Notes: generated by a model not told the origin, from the sequence alone. Shown: positions 12,001-21,170, counted from the stretch's first letter. The stretch is DNA of 64,000 nt from Candidula unifasciata (GCA_905116865.2 CAJHNH020006224.1:101001-165000); one strand, 5' to 3'. Translations and numbers: made by a program.

Positions 12001-13500
12001 CTTAGGAACATGTGTGGGAATTTCTTGAGTGCAGTGTTAATTCTTGATTCCTTTGACATTTCCTGTTAGTTATTTTATGTTTGGTCGACCTGGGACCAGC
12101 ATAAAGGTAGACAGAGGAAACTTAAAGACACCTCCTGTATGAAAATACAAGAAGCATGGGAACGGGGAAAGGACCTGCTACTCGATGATGAATGTATATT
12201 TTCTTTTTCTTCTGCGATCTCAAGTCACTCACTTAATCCACGGTGGGACATAAATAGGGATTTCAGACTCAGGTCTTTTAGGTTTCCCATCAGTTTGGTT
12301 TTCAGGTCTAGTGGGTGTGGCCAGATGCTGCTTCACAGCTACTCCAGGAAATGACAGTCTTGCAAGAAATGTTCTGCTGCCTGTTCAGCTTGAAGAACTG
12401 TTTGGCTCAAACATAATATATCTTCTTCTTTTTCTTGCACACCGCTGCAAACTCAAACAGAAAGTTCTGGTTGTTAGTCCACTTCTGGACTCTAGTCCAG
12501 CTACAGAACCTGAGAGTTGTGTGCACATCAGTTGTACAGTTCTGACACCTTTCTATGTAGACTGTTGGTTTCTTGCCTCTCAGGCAGATGCACTCCGACT
12601 TTGAAGGAAGCTCCCAATTAGTGAACTCTTTTGACATGCTTTTTGGTAGGCAGTAGGTTGTTCTTGTTTTCCCTATAATGGGGCACTGGAACCCACACGG
12701 GGATCATAATATATGTATAAGTGTTTGTTGACTCTACAGTATTCACTGCATAAATGACAAATTTTGACATGGTCTGCTCTTCTTCTTTCTCTGCGTTCAT
12801 CCAAAGATGTAACTGTGTTGTGCCCGTTTACAGCATGGCTGTGATATTTGTGTGCCTTTTGGTCAACACATCCGACTTCTGCAGGGTTTTGCTGACTGGG
12901 TTATCCTTACTGGCAGTCTGTTCTATTTAGATGTTCAAGGAATGTACATTTGAAATTGGCAACTATAGTTTAAAAATACATACCCATATCTCCTTCGTCT
13001 GGCTGCTTAATAACCGCTGCCTTTTGCAGCTTACGGCAAGCCAGCAGCACAACTATGGTTGCCACAACAATAAGAACACTCAGAAGCCCAATCAAAGCAA
13101 TAGCAAGTGTTTTCCAATACTCCCGATCTTCCTTCTCCATAGTTGTAGGACTTTCCATATCATGTGCAGATGACTTTCTTCTAGAAGAGGTTCTCACATC
13201 TTTAATCTTGGTATTCAGAGTATAGTAATCCTTCTCATCAAACATTTCATCTGCCGAACTGCGGTACGGCAACTCGTTTCCGGGATCTGGGAAGTCAATG
13301 AATTTAAATGGTCCACATTTTATATCGGCATAGTTTGTGCAAGGGTGCTTAATGATTTGGTTTGTGGGACAGCTGGAGCATTTCTTACAGAGGTTATCTA
13401 TGATGCTGTAGTAATTTCCATCCTCACAGTGACTTGCACTCGAGCCTCCACTGAATGTCAGTACATTCATTAAAAGACACAATGAGAACAAGGGACTCAT
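8636..13500 (-). CDS. TNF receptor superfamily protein, single cysteine-rich domain (Wengen-like)
   Basis: Spliced coding sequence, join(12984-13500, 8636-9036), 305 residues. The ATG at 13500 is chosen because a hydrophobic signal peptide follows at once (residues 1-23) and the context has A at -3. One extracellular TNFR domain is seen with cysteines 25, 38, 41, 44, 54 and 62, spaced C-x12-C-x2-C-x2-C-x9-C-x7-C. Residues 66-130 form a polar stalk with a basic SSRRKSS patch. Residues 131-154 form one membrane helix, followed by a basic CRKLQK stop-transfer. The cytoplasmic tail (155-305) is acidic and serine-rich, and no death domain is seen. Such receptors bind TNF-family ligands and usually signal through TRAF adaptors. 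The architecture resembles single-domain receptors such as Wengen; a specific orthologue is inference. Confidence 0.85.
9236..9263. repeat. (TA)n microsatellite
   Basis: Short alternating TA run inside the intron. Confidence 0.9.
9580..9836 (+). mobile_element. RTE-like RT C-terminal relic
   Basis: Reads HVMKRGKTEHVTTGKI, then RSRQRVKILDSLLPWHG, then STHELIADCGEA. This is the conserved C-terminal region of one RTE-like family, also seen at 43.3, 51.4 and 56.1 kb. It is antisense to the host gene and lies in its intron. Confidence 0.65.
9957..10070 (-). repeat. SINE-6 3' fragment
   Basis: Matches the 3' end of the SINE-6 copy at 30775-31148 (gactcaggcttgagtta on the minus strand) and carries an agaagaagaac tail. 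Confidence 0.5.
10440..10545 (+). mobile_element. LINE-Y RNase H fragment
   Basis: Reads GVQGNEQANRLTAVASMGGEL, which corresponds to the GVRGNEQADRLA region at the end of the RNase H domain in LINE-Y. The rest is missing. Confidence 0.5.
10546..11720. other. No gene or repeat recognised
   Basis: Intronic sequence. Short open frames at 10611-10793 (minus), 11156-11395 (plus) and 11487-11696 (minus) show no known motif and no support from splice signals. Confidence 0.4.
11730..11850 (+). repeat. SINE-1b 3' half
   Basis: Contains gaagtcagatgtgtcggctgaaaggcgcaaatatcgcagc in split form, the SINE-1b signature, followed by aaaagaagaagaac as tail. Confidence 0.55.
12199..12411 (-). mobile_element. 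LINE-A 3' end, part 1 (interrupted by SINE-1)
   Basis: Aligns with the LINE-A 3' region at 5766-6000 (plus-strand landmarks cttctgcgatctc, atccacggtggg, gtctagtgggtgtggcc). The tail is a degenerate gaagaaaaag. The copy resumes at 12715. Confidence 0.65.
12422..12704 (-). repeat. SINE-1, complete copy with TSD
   Basis: The best-defined SINE-1, 283 bp, flanked by a 10-bp TSD (cataatatat at 12412-12421 and 12705-12714). On the minus strand it runs from ccccgtgtgggttcc to a caagaaaaagaagaaga tail. It is inserted into a LINE-A copy. The head resembles only the B-box part of a tRNA (gtgtgggttccag). Confidence 0.8.
12715..12780 (-). mobile_element. LINE-A 3' end, part 2
   Basis: Resumes the match to LINE-A (compare 6000-6060: gtttattgagtctgcagtg against gtttgttgactctacagta). 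It is cut off near 12780, where SINE-1b begins. Confidence 0.6.
12781..12900 (-). repeat. SINE-1b 3' half
   Basis: On the minus strand it carries the ggcacaaatatcacagc-type block and ends in gcagagaaagaagaag. It lies in the host intron just upstream of the exon 1 donor. Confidence 0.55.
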
Positions 13501-13564
13501 GATGAAAACTACATTTACTTGTTCCTCAGAATGTAGTAACAATTCTACCAGAAAGCAGCTTCAA
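12984..13564 (-). other. TNFR-like gene, exon with 5' UTR and coding exon 1
   Basis: A strong acceptor (eight T then CAG) sits immediately before 13564, so this exon starts with about 64 bases of 5' UTR before the ATG at 13500. It encodes the signal peptide, the cysteine-rich domain, the stalk, the membrane helix and the start of the tail. At least one non-coding exon should lie further up on this strand. Confidence 0.75.
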
Positions 13565-13617
13565 CTGAAAAAAAATAGTAATAAAGTTAATGAATTATAA
13601 TTATACTTATTAACAAT

Positions 13618-13870
13618 TAGAGTCGAAGCCTGTGGCGTTACGAACACACTTGGCATTGCCGGTTCTGATCCCAGCTACAGGCAATTTGGTAACAGACTGA
13701 AATGCATTAGTTTCGACTATGGTATTGGAAGCAATGGCAAACTATAAACTACTGAATGTAAATTTGCTTAAAAAAACCCACAATAGCTCCTCTTTCTCTA
13801 AAAAAAAATAATTGCTCGGGTTAGTTCTGCAGCATGCTGTAAAGGACGCATACTTTAACTAACAGTTATA
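13618..13870 (+). repeat. SINE-4 (tRNA-derived)
   Basis: Divergent tRNA-like head (gaagcctgtggcgttacgaa, ggttctgatccc), then the SINE-4 body (gtttcgactatgg, caatggcaaacta) and gtaaaggacgcat near its end. Confidence 0.65.
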
Positions 13871-13964
13871 ACTGCTAACAAATGAAACTCATGTCAAGTC
13901 TATGTCTCCATTTTGCAGTGTGTGTGGACAAGTGGACAGCGCATCCTATGAATGAAAACAGCAA

Positions 13965-14175
13965 GCTCCTCGTGCAGGTTCTGGGACCCCCATTGTTGTG
14001 GGGAAAACAAAAATACACCTATTTCCTGCCCAAAAGCATGTTTTAAGAGTCGACTAACTGGAAGCTTTCTTCAAAGTCGGAGTACACCAGCCTAAGCGGC
14101 AAGTAACCAACAGTCTGCATGCATATGAGTCAGACTCGTGAAATGGATGCGCACACAACAATCAGTTTCTGGAAA
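13965..14175 (+). repeat. SINE-1, 3'-truncated
   Basis: Matches the SINE-1 head through gatgcgcacacaac. The 3' third and the tail are missing. Confidence 0.65.
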
Positions 14176-14407
14176 AGGACTCCTTTCTTTATTTAACAAA
14201 CAAACCAAAATATAATAATTACTAATTAATAATAATAAATACATAATCCACCAAAAACTACACCGAGTGAACGCAACTGCAGATATTTCGTATTCTCTTT
14301 AAACATTTACTTTGATCACATAACATATTCACCAATCGAAAATGATAAAATTCACACGAAATCATTTCTTGTGTTGCAAACAAAAGCATCATCTTTGTGG
14401 TTGCTGG

Positions 14408-14422
14408 CAGCCGCCATCTTCC
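14408..14422 (-). promoter_or_regulatory. YY1-like initiator motif, possible promoter of the TNFR-like gene
   Basis: The gene strand reads GGAAGATGGCGGCTGCC, matching the AAGATGGCGGC element found just after the start sites of many animal genes. It lies about 850 bases upstream of the exon-1 acceptor. The link to the gene is inference. Confidence 0.3.
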
Positions 14423-15180
14423 GCCTACACATTTGGCCAGGTTTTGGGAACTTTCAATATCAAACAAGGCATCAAGACCGGGTCAGCAGGCCTAAAACTT
14501 TATTCATTGAACTATTTTGAGATATTTGATGCATTTAGTATAACTAAAAATGAGAGGTTGCAACAAAAAAAAAAAAGGTAGCGAGTTTCCACTGCTATTA
14601 AAATTTTTGAAAGAGAGGACAATAATGCGGACGTCATGTCAAGAAAAATGTTCAAAATGCAGAGTAGCTGATCTGCCAGGGTCTGGGTTTATAACGACCC
14701 AGACTTTTCTCCCATCTTCAGTCGTGCTGCAAATTTAAAAAAAAAAAAAAAATATTCCAGTTCCCCCTCCACATTTGCAGTCTGTATGATTGACACTTCA
14801 AAGATGATGCAAATTCCAAAAATTCCCTTTAACCATATAACTATATTCATTCACTCATTCATTGTCCTATTGCACCATTATATATCACATACATAGTTTT
14901 AGAAGCTAATTATGGGTATCATTTGCGGAGTGTGGAGAGAAGTTTGAGGTCGAGTGGAGTTCGAGGTGGAGTTGGAGTTGGAGGTGAAGATTGTCCCCAA
15001 GATGGCGGTCAAGTGACCTGGTGGTTAACTGGGGTCAAGTGAAAGTGCTCACTCCCCCCCCCCCCCCAAAGATTTCTGTTAGTAACGACTTCCACTTTCA
15101 CAAAGGGCAGGCCTAAGCACCCCATATTGTGGTCACCTGTATCAAATACTGTTATTAGTGTGGCCCCAACCTCTCAAGCC
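14423..15180. other. Repeat-poor stretch, no gene recognised
   Basis: Holds GA/GT-rich sequence at 14930-14990 and a plus-strand caagatggcggtc motif (14998-15010), another YY1-like site. No open frame of note. Confidence 0.35.
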
Positions 15181-15795
15181 CTCGTACCGTCTTATGTTAT
15201 AAAAGGGTGAAACGACTATTAAAAAAGTGAAAAGTCAAGGCCAAACAACCATTACTCGCATGTATTAATAACAGTACATATAAAAAAAAGAAAAAAAAGG
15301 CACCCCCTCTAAAATTGCGGGCGACCAGGAAGCTTCCCTTATTTTAGACTAAAAGGATACTGAAATTACGTGGTTTGTCCTCTCTTTCATTCCCATTCAT
15401 CCTCTCCCTTGTCTGTGGATAACCATCTAATGTAGCTCTCCTTTCTTGTCTGTACCTCTTCTGCTCTGTTTTCCTCGTGCGCCCCCCCCCCCTCCCACTT
15501 TAGGCGACGCCCCTGTACCGACGTGTGTTGTGAATAGTTAGAAAAAGAAGTGGGATGTCAAGGCGAAACAACTAATACTTTCATGTGTAGTGTAATTAAT
15601 AACAGTACACAAACATAAGCCAGCGCCCTTATCTTGAAAAACAGACAGTCCACAAGACAAGGGCTTACCTTATTTTAGACTAATAGAATGCTGAAATTGC
15701 CTGTGTGGTCCTCTCTTTCACTCCCAATCATTCTCTCCATTGTATGTGCATAATCATCTAGTGCAGCTCTTGTTTCTTGTCTGTAGCTCTTCTGC
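15180..15795 (+). repeat. Imperfect tandem duplication, period about 325-331 bp
   Basis: Unit 1 (about 15184-15500) and unit 2 (about 15513-15795) share gtcaagg.gaaacaac, attaataacagtacaca, cttattttagacta, gtcctctctttca and tagctct..tttcttgtctgta in the same order. No coding potential is seen. Confidence 0.7.
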
Positions 15796-15920
15796 CACTT
15801 TCAGCCGTTAGGCCAAATCAATGGCTAGACCATAGCTAGACCCCGGCTACATTCAGGGTTACGGCAGAAGCCAGGGCGGGGCTTCAAACGAAAGATTGCA
15901 TCCTATTTGGGGATGACTTC
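15796..15920 (-). repeat. SINE-2 fragment
   Basis: Plus-strand landmarks agccgttaggc, ggcagaagccagggcggggcttc and gcatcctatttggggatgac correspond to the 5' half of SINE-2 on the minus strand. Confidence 0.6.
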
Positions 15921-16234
15921 TAAATATTGGGATTTTAATCTATGACCACTGTGCCCGCAACCAAACATTGTAGGCACTAGGCTACAGACAATCACCATAT
16001 CATGTGTCCTTTTGTGTGTGTAATGCCGGCTTTCGTGACTCAATTTTGCGCAACAGTGAGCTACAATTCTGGTTTGGGACCATTAGTGTTGGCACCTGAC
16101 CGCTGCCTTATGTAATTTTACTTTGCCTGTGCAACCTTTGAAATTTTGCTGTAACTGACAAGTTTTTCACTAGTTGTCAAATGGGATGGTGATGGATATT
16201 TTGTGTGATTTACACTGGTGAGTGAGAGGCTTTA

Positions 16235-16370
16235 AACTCCAACAGGACCACGCAACGAGCGATTAACACCCAGTGACACAAAGTGCCTCCATTCGGACGA
16301 GAGGCACCGGGGAACAAGTACCAGAAACCCCGTTCAACCGTTAGGCTATATTAGGGCCACCTAGGACTTC
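16235..16370 (-). repeat. SINE-2 fragment
   Basis: Carries the 3' half of SINE-2 (plus strand aactccaacaggacc, gcgattaacacccagtgac, caaccgttaggc). Confidence 0.65.
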
Positions 16371-16599
16371 TTGAGTAACTCCACTGGCACAAGAACGGAC
16401 CAGTTATTGAGCAACCAGTCTGTAGTAATGTTGTAATCTCGACTAACGACTAAGACATCAACACCATCATCTTCATCACAACCATCTCTTGTGCACCCAC
16501 ATGTCACAAAGGGCTTCAGTCTCTTCTGGTGCTTATTTTTTTTTTAACCCAAGGAGTGTGCATGTCTGTCTACTGACTTCCTCAGAGCAGCTGTTTTGA

Positions 16600-16812
16600 A
16601 TGGTTCAACCCCACAAGGACCTCACAGCGAGCAATAAACACACAGTGACATAAAGTGCCACCATTCGGATGAGGATTACCCGCGCACAAGTCACAGAAAC
16701 CCTTTTCAACCGTTAAGTTGAAATGGGGGGGGGGGGGGGGAGCCGACAACAGCCGGAGTGGGGCTTTAAAACAAGCAAAAATCGCGTTCCAGATTGAGAC
16801 GGATGTCTGTTA
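16600..16812 (-). repeat. SINE-2
   Basis: Near-complete copy on the minus strand, interrupted by a run of 14 G at 16727-16740. Confidence 0.65.
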
Positions 16813-16951
16813 GCAGCGGCTGTTGTCGCACATGCACCTCGCGAATAGAACACCACTGGAGTGGTTGTCCAACTGGCTTTATTCCCTGCTAGTTTCTGTG
16901 TGTGTAGCAAAGTTATTTTTACAGGGTGATGGTCCCACACTCCGCCCTCCT

Positions 16952-17451
16952 AAATTAGTAATGCAGTGGATACCTTCCCACTGTGGAGTTCCCGGAAACG
17001 AAAAAGCTGATAAACTAGCTAAGGAAGGTGCAACTGAAGAACAACCTGACATACCAGTCTCTTATCAACAGAAGAAGAGAATGATCAAATCAATCAGAAT
17101 GCCACCGAAACTGGCACAAGATGATTACCATATTATGGACAGACCAGAGCAAGTCATTATCCTTCGCCTTAGAACAGGGCACAATCGACTTCGCTCCCAC
17201 ATGTACAACAAATTTAAGATTGGCCAATCAGCCATGTGTACTTGTGGACTGGCACCTGAAACAACAGATCACATCCTTCAAGAATGTCCCAGATTCAACG
17301 CTTTCAGGCAAAACCTTTGGCCAAAAGAGACACTTGTGGAAGTCAAACTTTACGGGCCGCTTAGTGAATTACAAAAGACAGTAAAATTCATACTAGAGAC
17401 AGCTTTGCAGATATAGACAATTTATTTCATGCGAACGAAAGAAGAAGAAGA
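16952..17451 (+). mobile_element. LINE-A relative, 5'-truncated, RNase H C-terminus
   Basis: A 500-bp insertion with a perfect 13-bp TSD (actccgccctcct at 16939-16951 and 17452-17464). It opens in frame at the end of the RNase H domain (MQWIPSHCGVPGNEKADKLA). The post-RNase H region follows (RLRTGHNRL, CTCGLAPETTDHILQECPRF), stopping at 17416. The 3' UTR is only about 20 bases and ends in gcgaacgaaagaagaagaag. The frame is intact from the truncation point to the stop, so the insertion may be relatively young. Confidence 0.85.
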
Positions 17452-17524
17452 ACTCCGCCCTCCTTTGTCACGCCAGCTTGGGACCTGAAATAACAGAGAT
17501 ACTACAAGGGATTATATTTAAAAA

Positions 17525-17612
17525 ATAAGTAAAAGTCTTTTTTCCACGCCTTTAGGCGTATTGGGAATATAGGGCCTGACCTATATTTTTATAGACTAAT
17601 CGGCACGTGTAA
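17525..17612 (-). repeat. SINE-3 3' fragment
   Basis: Plus strand ccacgcctttaggcgtattgggaatat, then tagactaatcggcac: the 3' end of SINE-3 only. Confidence 0.6.
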
Positions 17613-17619
17613 TAAATAA

Positions 17620-17868
17620 TTAAGTTAGGTTAGCTGCGTATCCTTTACAGGACGTTGCAGAACCAACCCCAACAGCCCCTGGCTGTTGTGTGGGTTTTCT
17701 AGGCATTTACGTCCAGTAGTTTGCCATTGCATCCTGGACGGTCGGCTTTCTTGATACCCCTGTCGAAACCAACGCAAGGCGCATGACCCGCAGCTGGAAT
17801 CGCACCTGGCATCCCGGCATTACGAAGCGTTCGCATCGACTTAGCCACAGAGCCGACAATAATTAAGT
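17620..17868 (-). repeat. SINE-4 (tRNA-derived), full length
   Basis: Complete on the minus strand, from gtcggctctgtggctaagtc (A-box region) to aggatacgcagctaacc. Confidence 0.75.
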
Positions 17869-17869
17869 A

Positions 17870-18195
17870 CTGTAAGCTATTTAAAACTTTCATTTAGAGA
17901 AGGGAGCAAACCAAGATTTAAAAAAAAAAAGTGTTTAATGTCTGCTTCTGTCCCCTGATCATGTGCTACTCTTAAGTGAAATTGTGAAAATGAATAGCTT
18001 TAAAAAAATATTAATTATAACAATTACACAAAACGTTAGTTTAATCTATATATTTTAGGAATTTATATTTAAAAAAATGTGTTAAGGTAGTTAGTAAAAA
18101 AAAAAAAAAAAACCTAAACTCATATATCCAGGGACGATCTTAAGGGATTTCAGAAATTATGATTTGTGAATTGAAAGAGGCAGTTAAAAAAAAAA
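17870..18195. other. No gene or repeat recognised
   Basis: AT-rich, with poly-A runs near 17920, 18095 and 18187. Confidence 0.5.
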
Positions 18196-18204
18196 AAAAT
18201 AGAC

Positions 18205-18437
18205 GACTTATGTTATGCAGCTGCGTCCTTTTCAGGACGAAATTGTTTGTTATTTGAAGCCCCACCCTGGCTTTTGCCGGGGACCGCAATATGGGCAGGC
18301 CATAAATGTGGCCAATTGTCTGAGCGCGGTTTATGGGACCTCTCCACGGCGATCCTCATCCACATGGTGGCACTTTGTGTCATGGGGTGTTTGTCGCTTG
18401 TGTGATGTCCTGGGGGGTAGAAAGTCAGTCAGTCATT
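18205..18437 (+). repeat. SINE-2 with AGTC tail
   Basis: Complete copy ending in ggggtagaaagtcagtcagtc. An extra ggcaggccataaatgtggcc block lies in the middle. Confidence 0.75.
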
Positions 18438-18535
18438 GACGACTTTCAGAGCGCGATGCAAACGGAACCCAATGAATAATAAGTGACATCCTTTTAGTTA
18501 CTGACTAGGCTGTAGTAGACACATTAAACGCAGAC

Positions 18536-18729
18536 AAGTGTTTCCAAAACTGTTCTTAGTCGATATTTTTCACGGCGCCCTAACCTAGGTAAAAGTAGGA
18601 CTGTTTGTATGTAAGATTTAGGGGAAAAAAACACACACACAACTCGTGTGTCTTCAAATATTTCGCGGCGCCCCTGTGAAGAGGTCGCTGCTCCCCGCGG
18701 CGCTGCGGGGCACAGTTTGGGAATCACTG
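18536..18729. mobile_element. hAT-like miniature element
   Basis: The left end aagtgtttccaaaactg is complementary to the right end cagtttgggaatcactg, resembling hAT termini. Interior ggcgcccc blocks and a GC-rich inverted repeat (ccccgcggcgctgcgggg, 18693-18710) support this. Flanking octamers acgcagac and acgtaaac agree at 6 of 8 positions, so the TSD is only suggestive. Confidence 0.5.
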
Positions 18730-18937
18730 ACGTAAACAATGTGTTTCAGACACGTCTGAATTGGAAGTAGACAGTCGAAAGTGTGTTTTGTACACGTTGT
18801 GAGAAGGAAGGATGGAGAACTTTGTTACAACTGGCAAGACTGATGGGAAAAGAGCAATGAGGAAGGCAAAGAGATAAATGTTAGAAGGGCTTGGACAGAC
18901 GGATGGGGACAATCAAGAGCGTTGACTTGAAACTCTG

Positions 18938-18947
18938 TCTCTCTCTC

Positions 18948-19044
<97 letters not shown>
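18938..19044. repeat. (CTGT)n / (CT)n microsatellite
   Basis: About 22 CTGT units bounded by CT repeats. It starts exactly at the 3' tail end of the minus-strand SINE-2 that follows. Confidence 0.9.
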
Positions 19045-19225
19045 TGCTTGTTGTACCCCACTATGACATCACACAAGCGATAAACATCCGGTGACACAAA
19101 GTGTCGCCATGCGGATGAGTATCACCCGTGGAGAGGTCCCAGAAACTCCTTTTAGCCGTTATTGCCACATTCATGGCCCGGCTATATTCAGGGCCCCTGG
19201 CAAAAGCCAGGGTGGGGTATTTGAC
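19045..19225 (-). repeat. SINE-2 with microsatellite tail
   Basis: On the minus strand it ends ggggtacaacaagcaagagagag, then becomes the ACAG array at 18938-19044. Confidence 0.75.
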
Positions 19226-19296
19226 TTGAAGCGAGATTCTGATGAGCGTGTTGGACGTCAAAACATTTCCGTTTACGCATCTCAACAGACTACGCA

Positions 19297-19297
<1 letters not shown>

Positions 19298-19358
<61 letters not shown>

Positions 19359-19374
19359 TATTATTATTATTATA
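19298..19374. repeat. (TTA)n microsatellite
   Basis: About 25 TTA units with one interruption. Confidence 0.9.
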
Positions 19375-19582
19375 TAATTATATTTATTATTATTAATTAT
19401 TGTTATCGATTATTATTATTATGGTGATTATAACGATCTTCTTTTTTTCATGCTCTTTGCCAATAGGTTTTAGTGGAGGAGGTCACAGGCCTCTATAAAG
19501 TCTATGATGCGATTCGTCTTCCACTGTTCCATACAGCCTGGTTTCCATTGGAATGCCAACCGACTAAATAGTAGTAGTAAAT

Positions 19583-19750
19583 TTTACCGCACCAGGACAT
19601 CACACAGAGTGGTAAACATCCAGTGACACAAAGTGCCACCATGCGGACGAGGATCACCCGTGGAAAGGTCCCGGAAACCAGTTCGGCCGTCAGACTATAG
19701 ATATTGCGGCCCCTGACAAGAGTCAGGGTGATTCTTCAAAATAACGAAAA
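19583..19750 (-). repeat. SINE-2
   Basis: Near-complete minus-strand copy (plus strand caccaggacatcacac, gtgacacaaagtgccaccatgcgg split over the unit). Confidence 0.7.
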
Positions 19751-20140
19751 ACTGCATACCACAAGGGGGTTACAATGTTTCCTAACCTTCTAAACCTATG
19801 ATCTCTCTAATGGAAAGAGTATGTCCGTAGCACAGGTTCAGTATTATATGGTTCCTGTCCACATGGCTAACGTCCTCAATCCCAAATCTGTACTTTCTTG
19901 TACATTTTAATGTAGTCTGTTTTGTTTTCAGCATGCAATCTAAATGTAATGGTCTGTGATTTTGATGAATTTCTATGACTTCGGTTTTTTTTTTTCTTAT
20001 ACTCTAGAGTCGGCGACAGTGGCCCTGTGAAGTTGTGCGGACAGTTTCACAATCTAGACATAACAAAGTTTGATGTTACCAGCAAGCAATGTGATAGCAG
20101 AGAGACTGGCGTGATTTAGACAACATTCTGAGCGTCATCC
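19751..20140. other. No gene recognised
   Basis: A possible SINE-4 head scrap (agagtcggcgacagtggccc) lies near 20005. The rest is unassigned. Confidence 0.35.
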
Positions 20141-20142
20141 CA

Positions 20143-20290
20143 GGTCGACCCAGCCCCAGATGGGCACCAGGCGAAGTCCTAGGAAATAAAGGCGGCTAGA
20201 GTAATGTTGACCGCATCATCCATCGAAGGGCTATTAAAATATGTGTCCAACCTCATATGCCTGATTCGCCACAGGAACCTTTTTTGTTTA
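20143..20290 (+). repeat. SINE-3 body
   Basis: Landmarks caggtcgacccagccc, aaataaaggcggc and attaaaatatgtg, ending before an A/T-rich run. Confidence 0.6.
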
Positions 20291-20517
20291 AAAAATTTTT
20301 TAATGGGGTCGTACTCTTGAGAAAACAAATACAAACTACTGAACCTAAAATTGCTTCAAAGAAAACCCCACAAACAAGTAATAAATGTCGGAGGTGGTAG
20401 GTAACTTTCTCTTAAGTACAAACTGTAGAATTTATTTAATTTTTCGCTATGATCATCATCATCATCATCCTTTGTGTGCCGTTAGACGTCACATAGAGCT
20501 CGCATTCGTTTTCTCCA

Positions 20518-20833
20518 ACAAGATGCATACACATGTCGTAACTGTAACAGATTCTGCACTACTGGGTGGCGAACTGATACACGACAAGGCAGATGTGGAC
20601 AAGGCCCTTTGGGAACAAGCAACGGAATCAATAGAGAAACAAGATTATTATGGCCTGGAAAGAATGGGGCACCTGGGTGTAATCAGAGGGTCTGACAAGA
20701 CGGACATATAACCAGATTGTGACCTGTACCATAAGTATTGGAACACTACGCTTGCTGTGGAAGATGAGGACGGAGCACACATGGGAATGCCCCGAGTGCT
20801 GTGATGTCAATTCTTGACTCAGCTCAACTGAAC
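20518..20833 (+). mobile_element. LINE-Y, 5'-truncated with TSD
   Basis: A 316-bp insertion flanked by a 12-bp TSD (tcgttttctcca at 20506-20517 and 20834-20845). It encodes the region after RNase H (SGELIHDK-type: GGELIHDKADV, then YYGLERM) and, after a frame break, TWECPECCDVNS plus stop. The tail is ctcagctcaactgaac. The target is a dispersed repeat also found at 60.36-60.45 kb (shared gccacatagggctcgca-like block). Confidence 0.8.
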
Positions 20834-20974
20834 TCGTTTTCTCCACTCCGCTCTATCTCTCGATTTCTGACATGGAGTTCAGCCCAGCATTTTTAGCCTC
20901 TGGTAATAATGTTCTTCTTATTGTTTCATTTGGATGTCCCCTTTTGCTTAGACCTTTCGCTAGCCATTCTGACT

Positions 20975-21170
20975 TTGTACCCCACCAGGACATCACACAA
21001 GCGATAAACGCCCGGTGACACAAAGTGCCACCATGCGGATGAGGATCACCCTTGGAGAGGTCCCGGAAACCACGTTCAGCCGTTAGGCCATATTTAAGGC
21101 CTGGCTATATTTATGGCCCCCGGCAAAAAGCCAGTGTGGGGCTTCAAAATAACTAAAATTTGCATCTCAC
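20975..21170 (-). repeat. SINE-2
   Basis: Complete minus-strand copy. The 3' end on that strand is ggtggggtacaaagtcag. Confidence 0.75.

Larger units (their letters stand above)
9037..12983 (-). other. Phase-1 intron of the TNFR-like gene
   Basis: The donor is G|GTATGT (exon ends at 12984) and the acceptor is TTTCAG|AT (exon starts at 9036). Both sides are phase 1, so the frame is kept. The intron holds a TA repeat, an RTE-like relic, LINE-A and LINE-Y fragments and several SINEs. Confidence 0.85.

Noticed and set aside
13501..13542. Upstream extension of the receptor frame to 13542
   Set aside because: The first codon there is TTG, not ATG. The signal peptide follows directly after the ATG at 13500.
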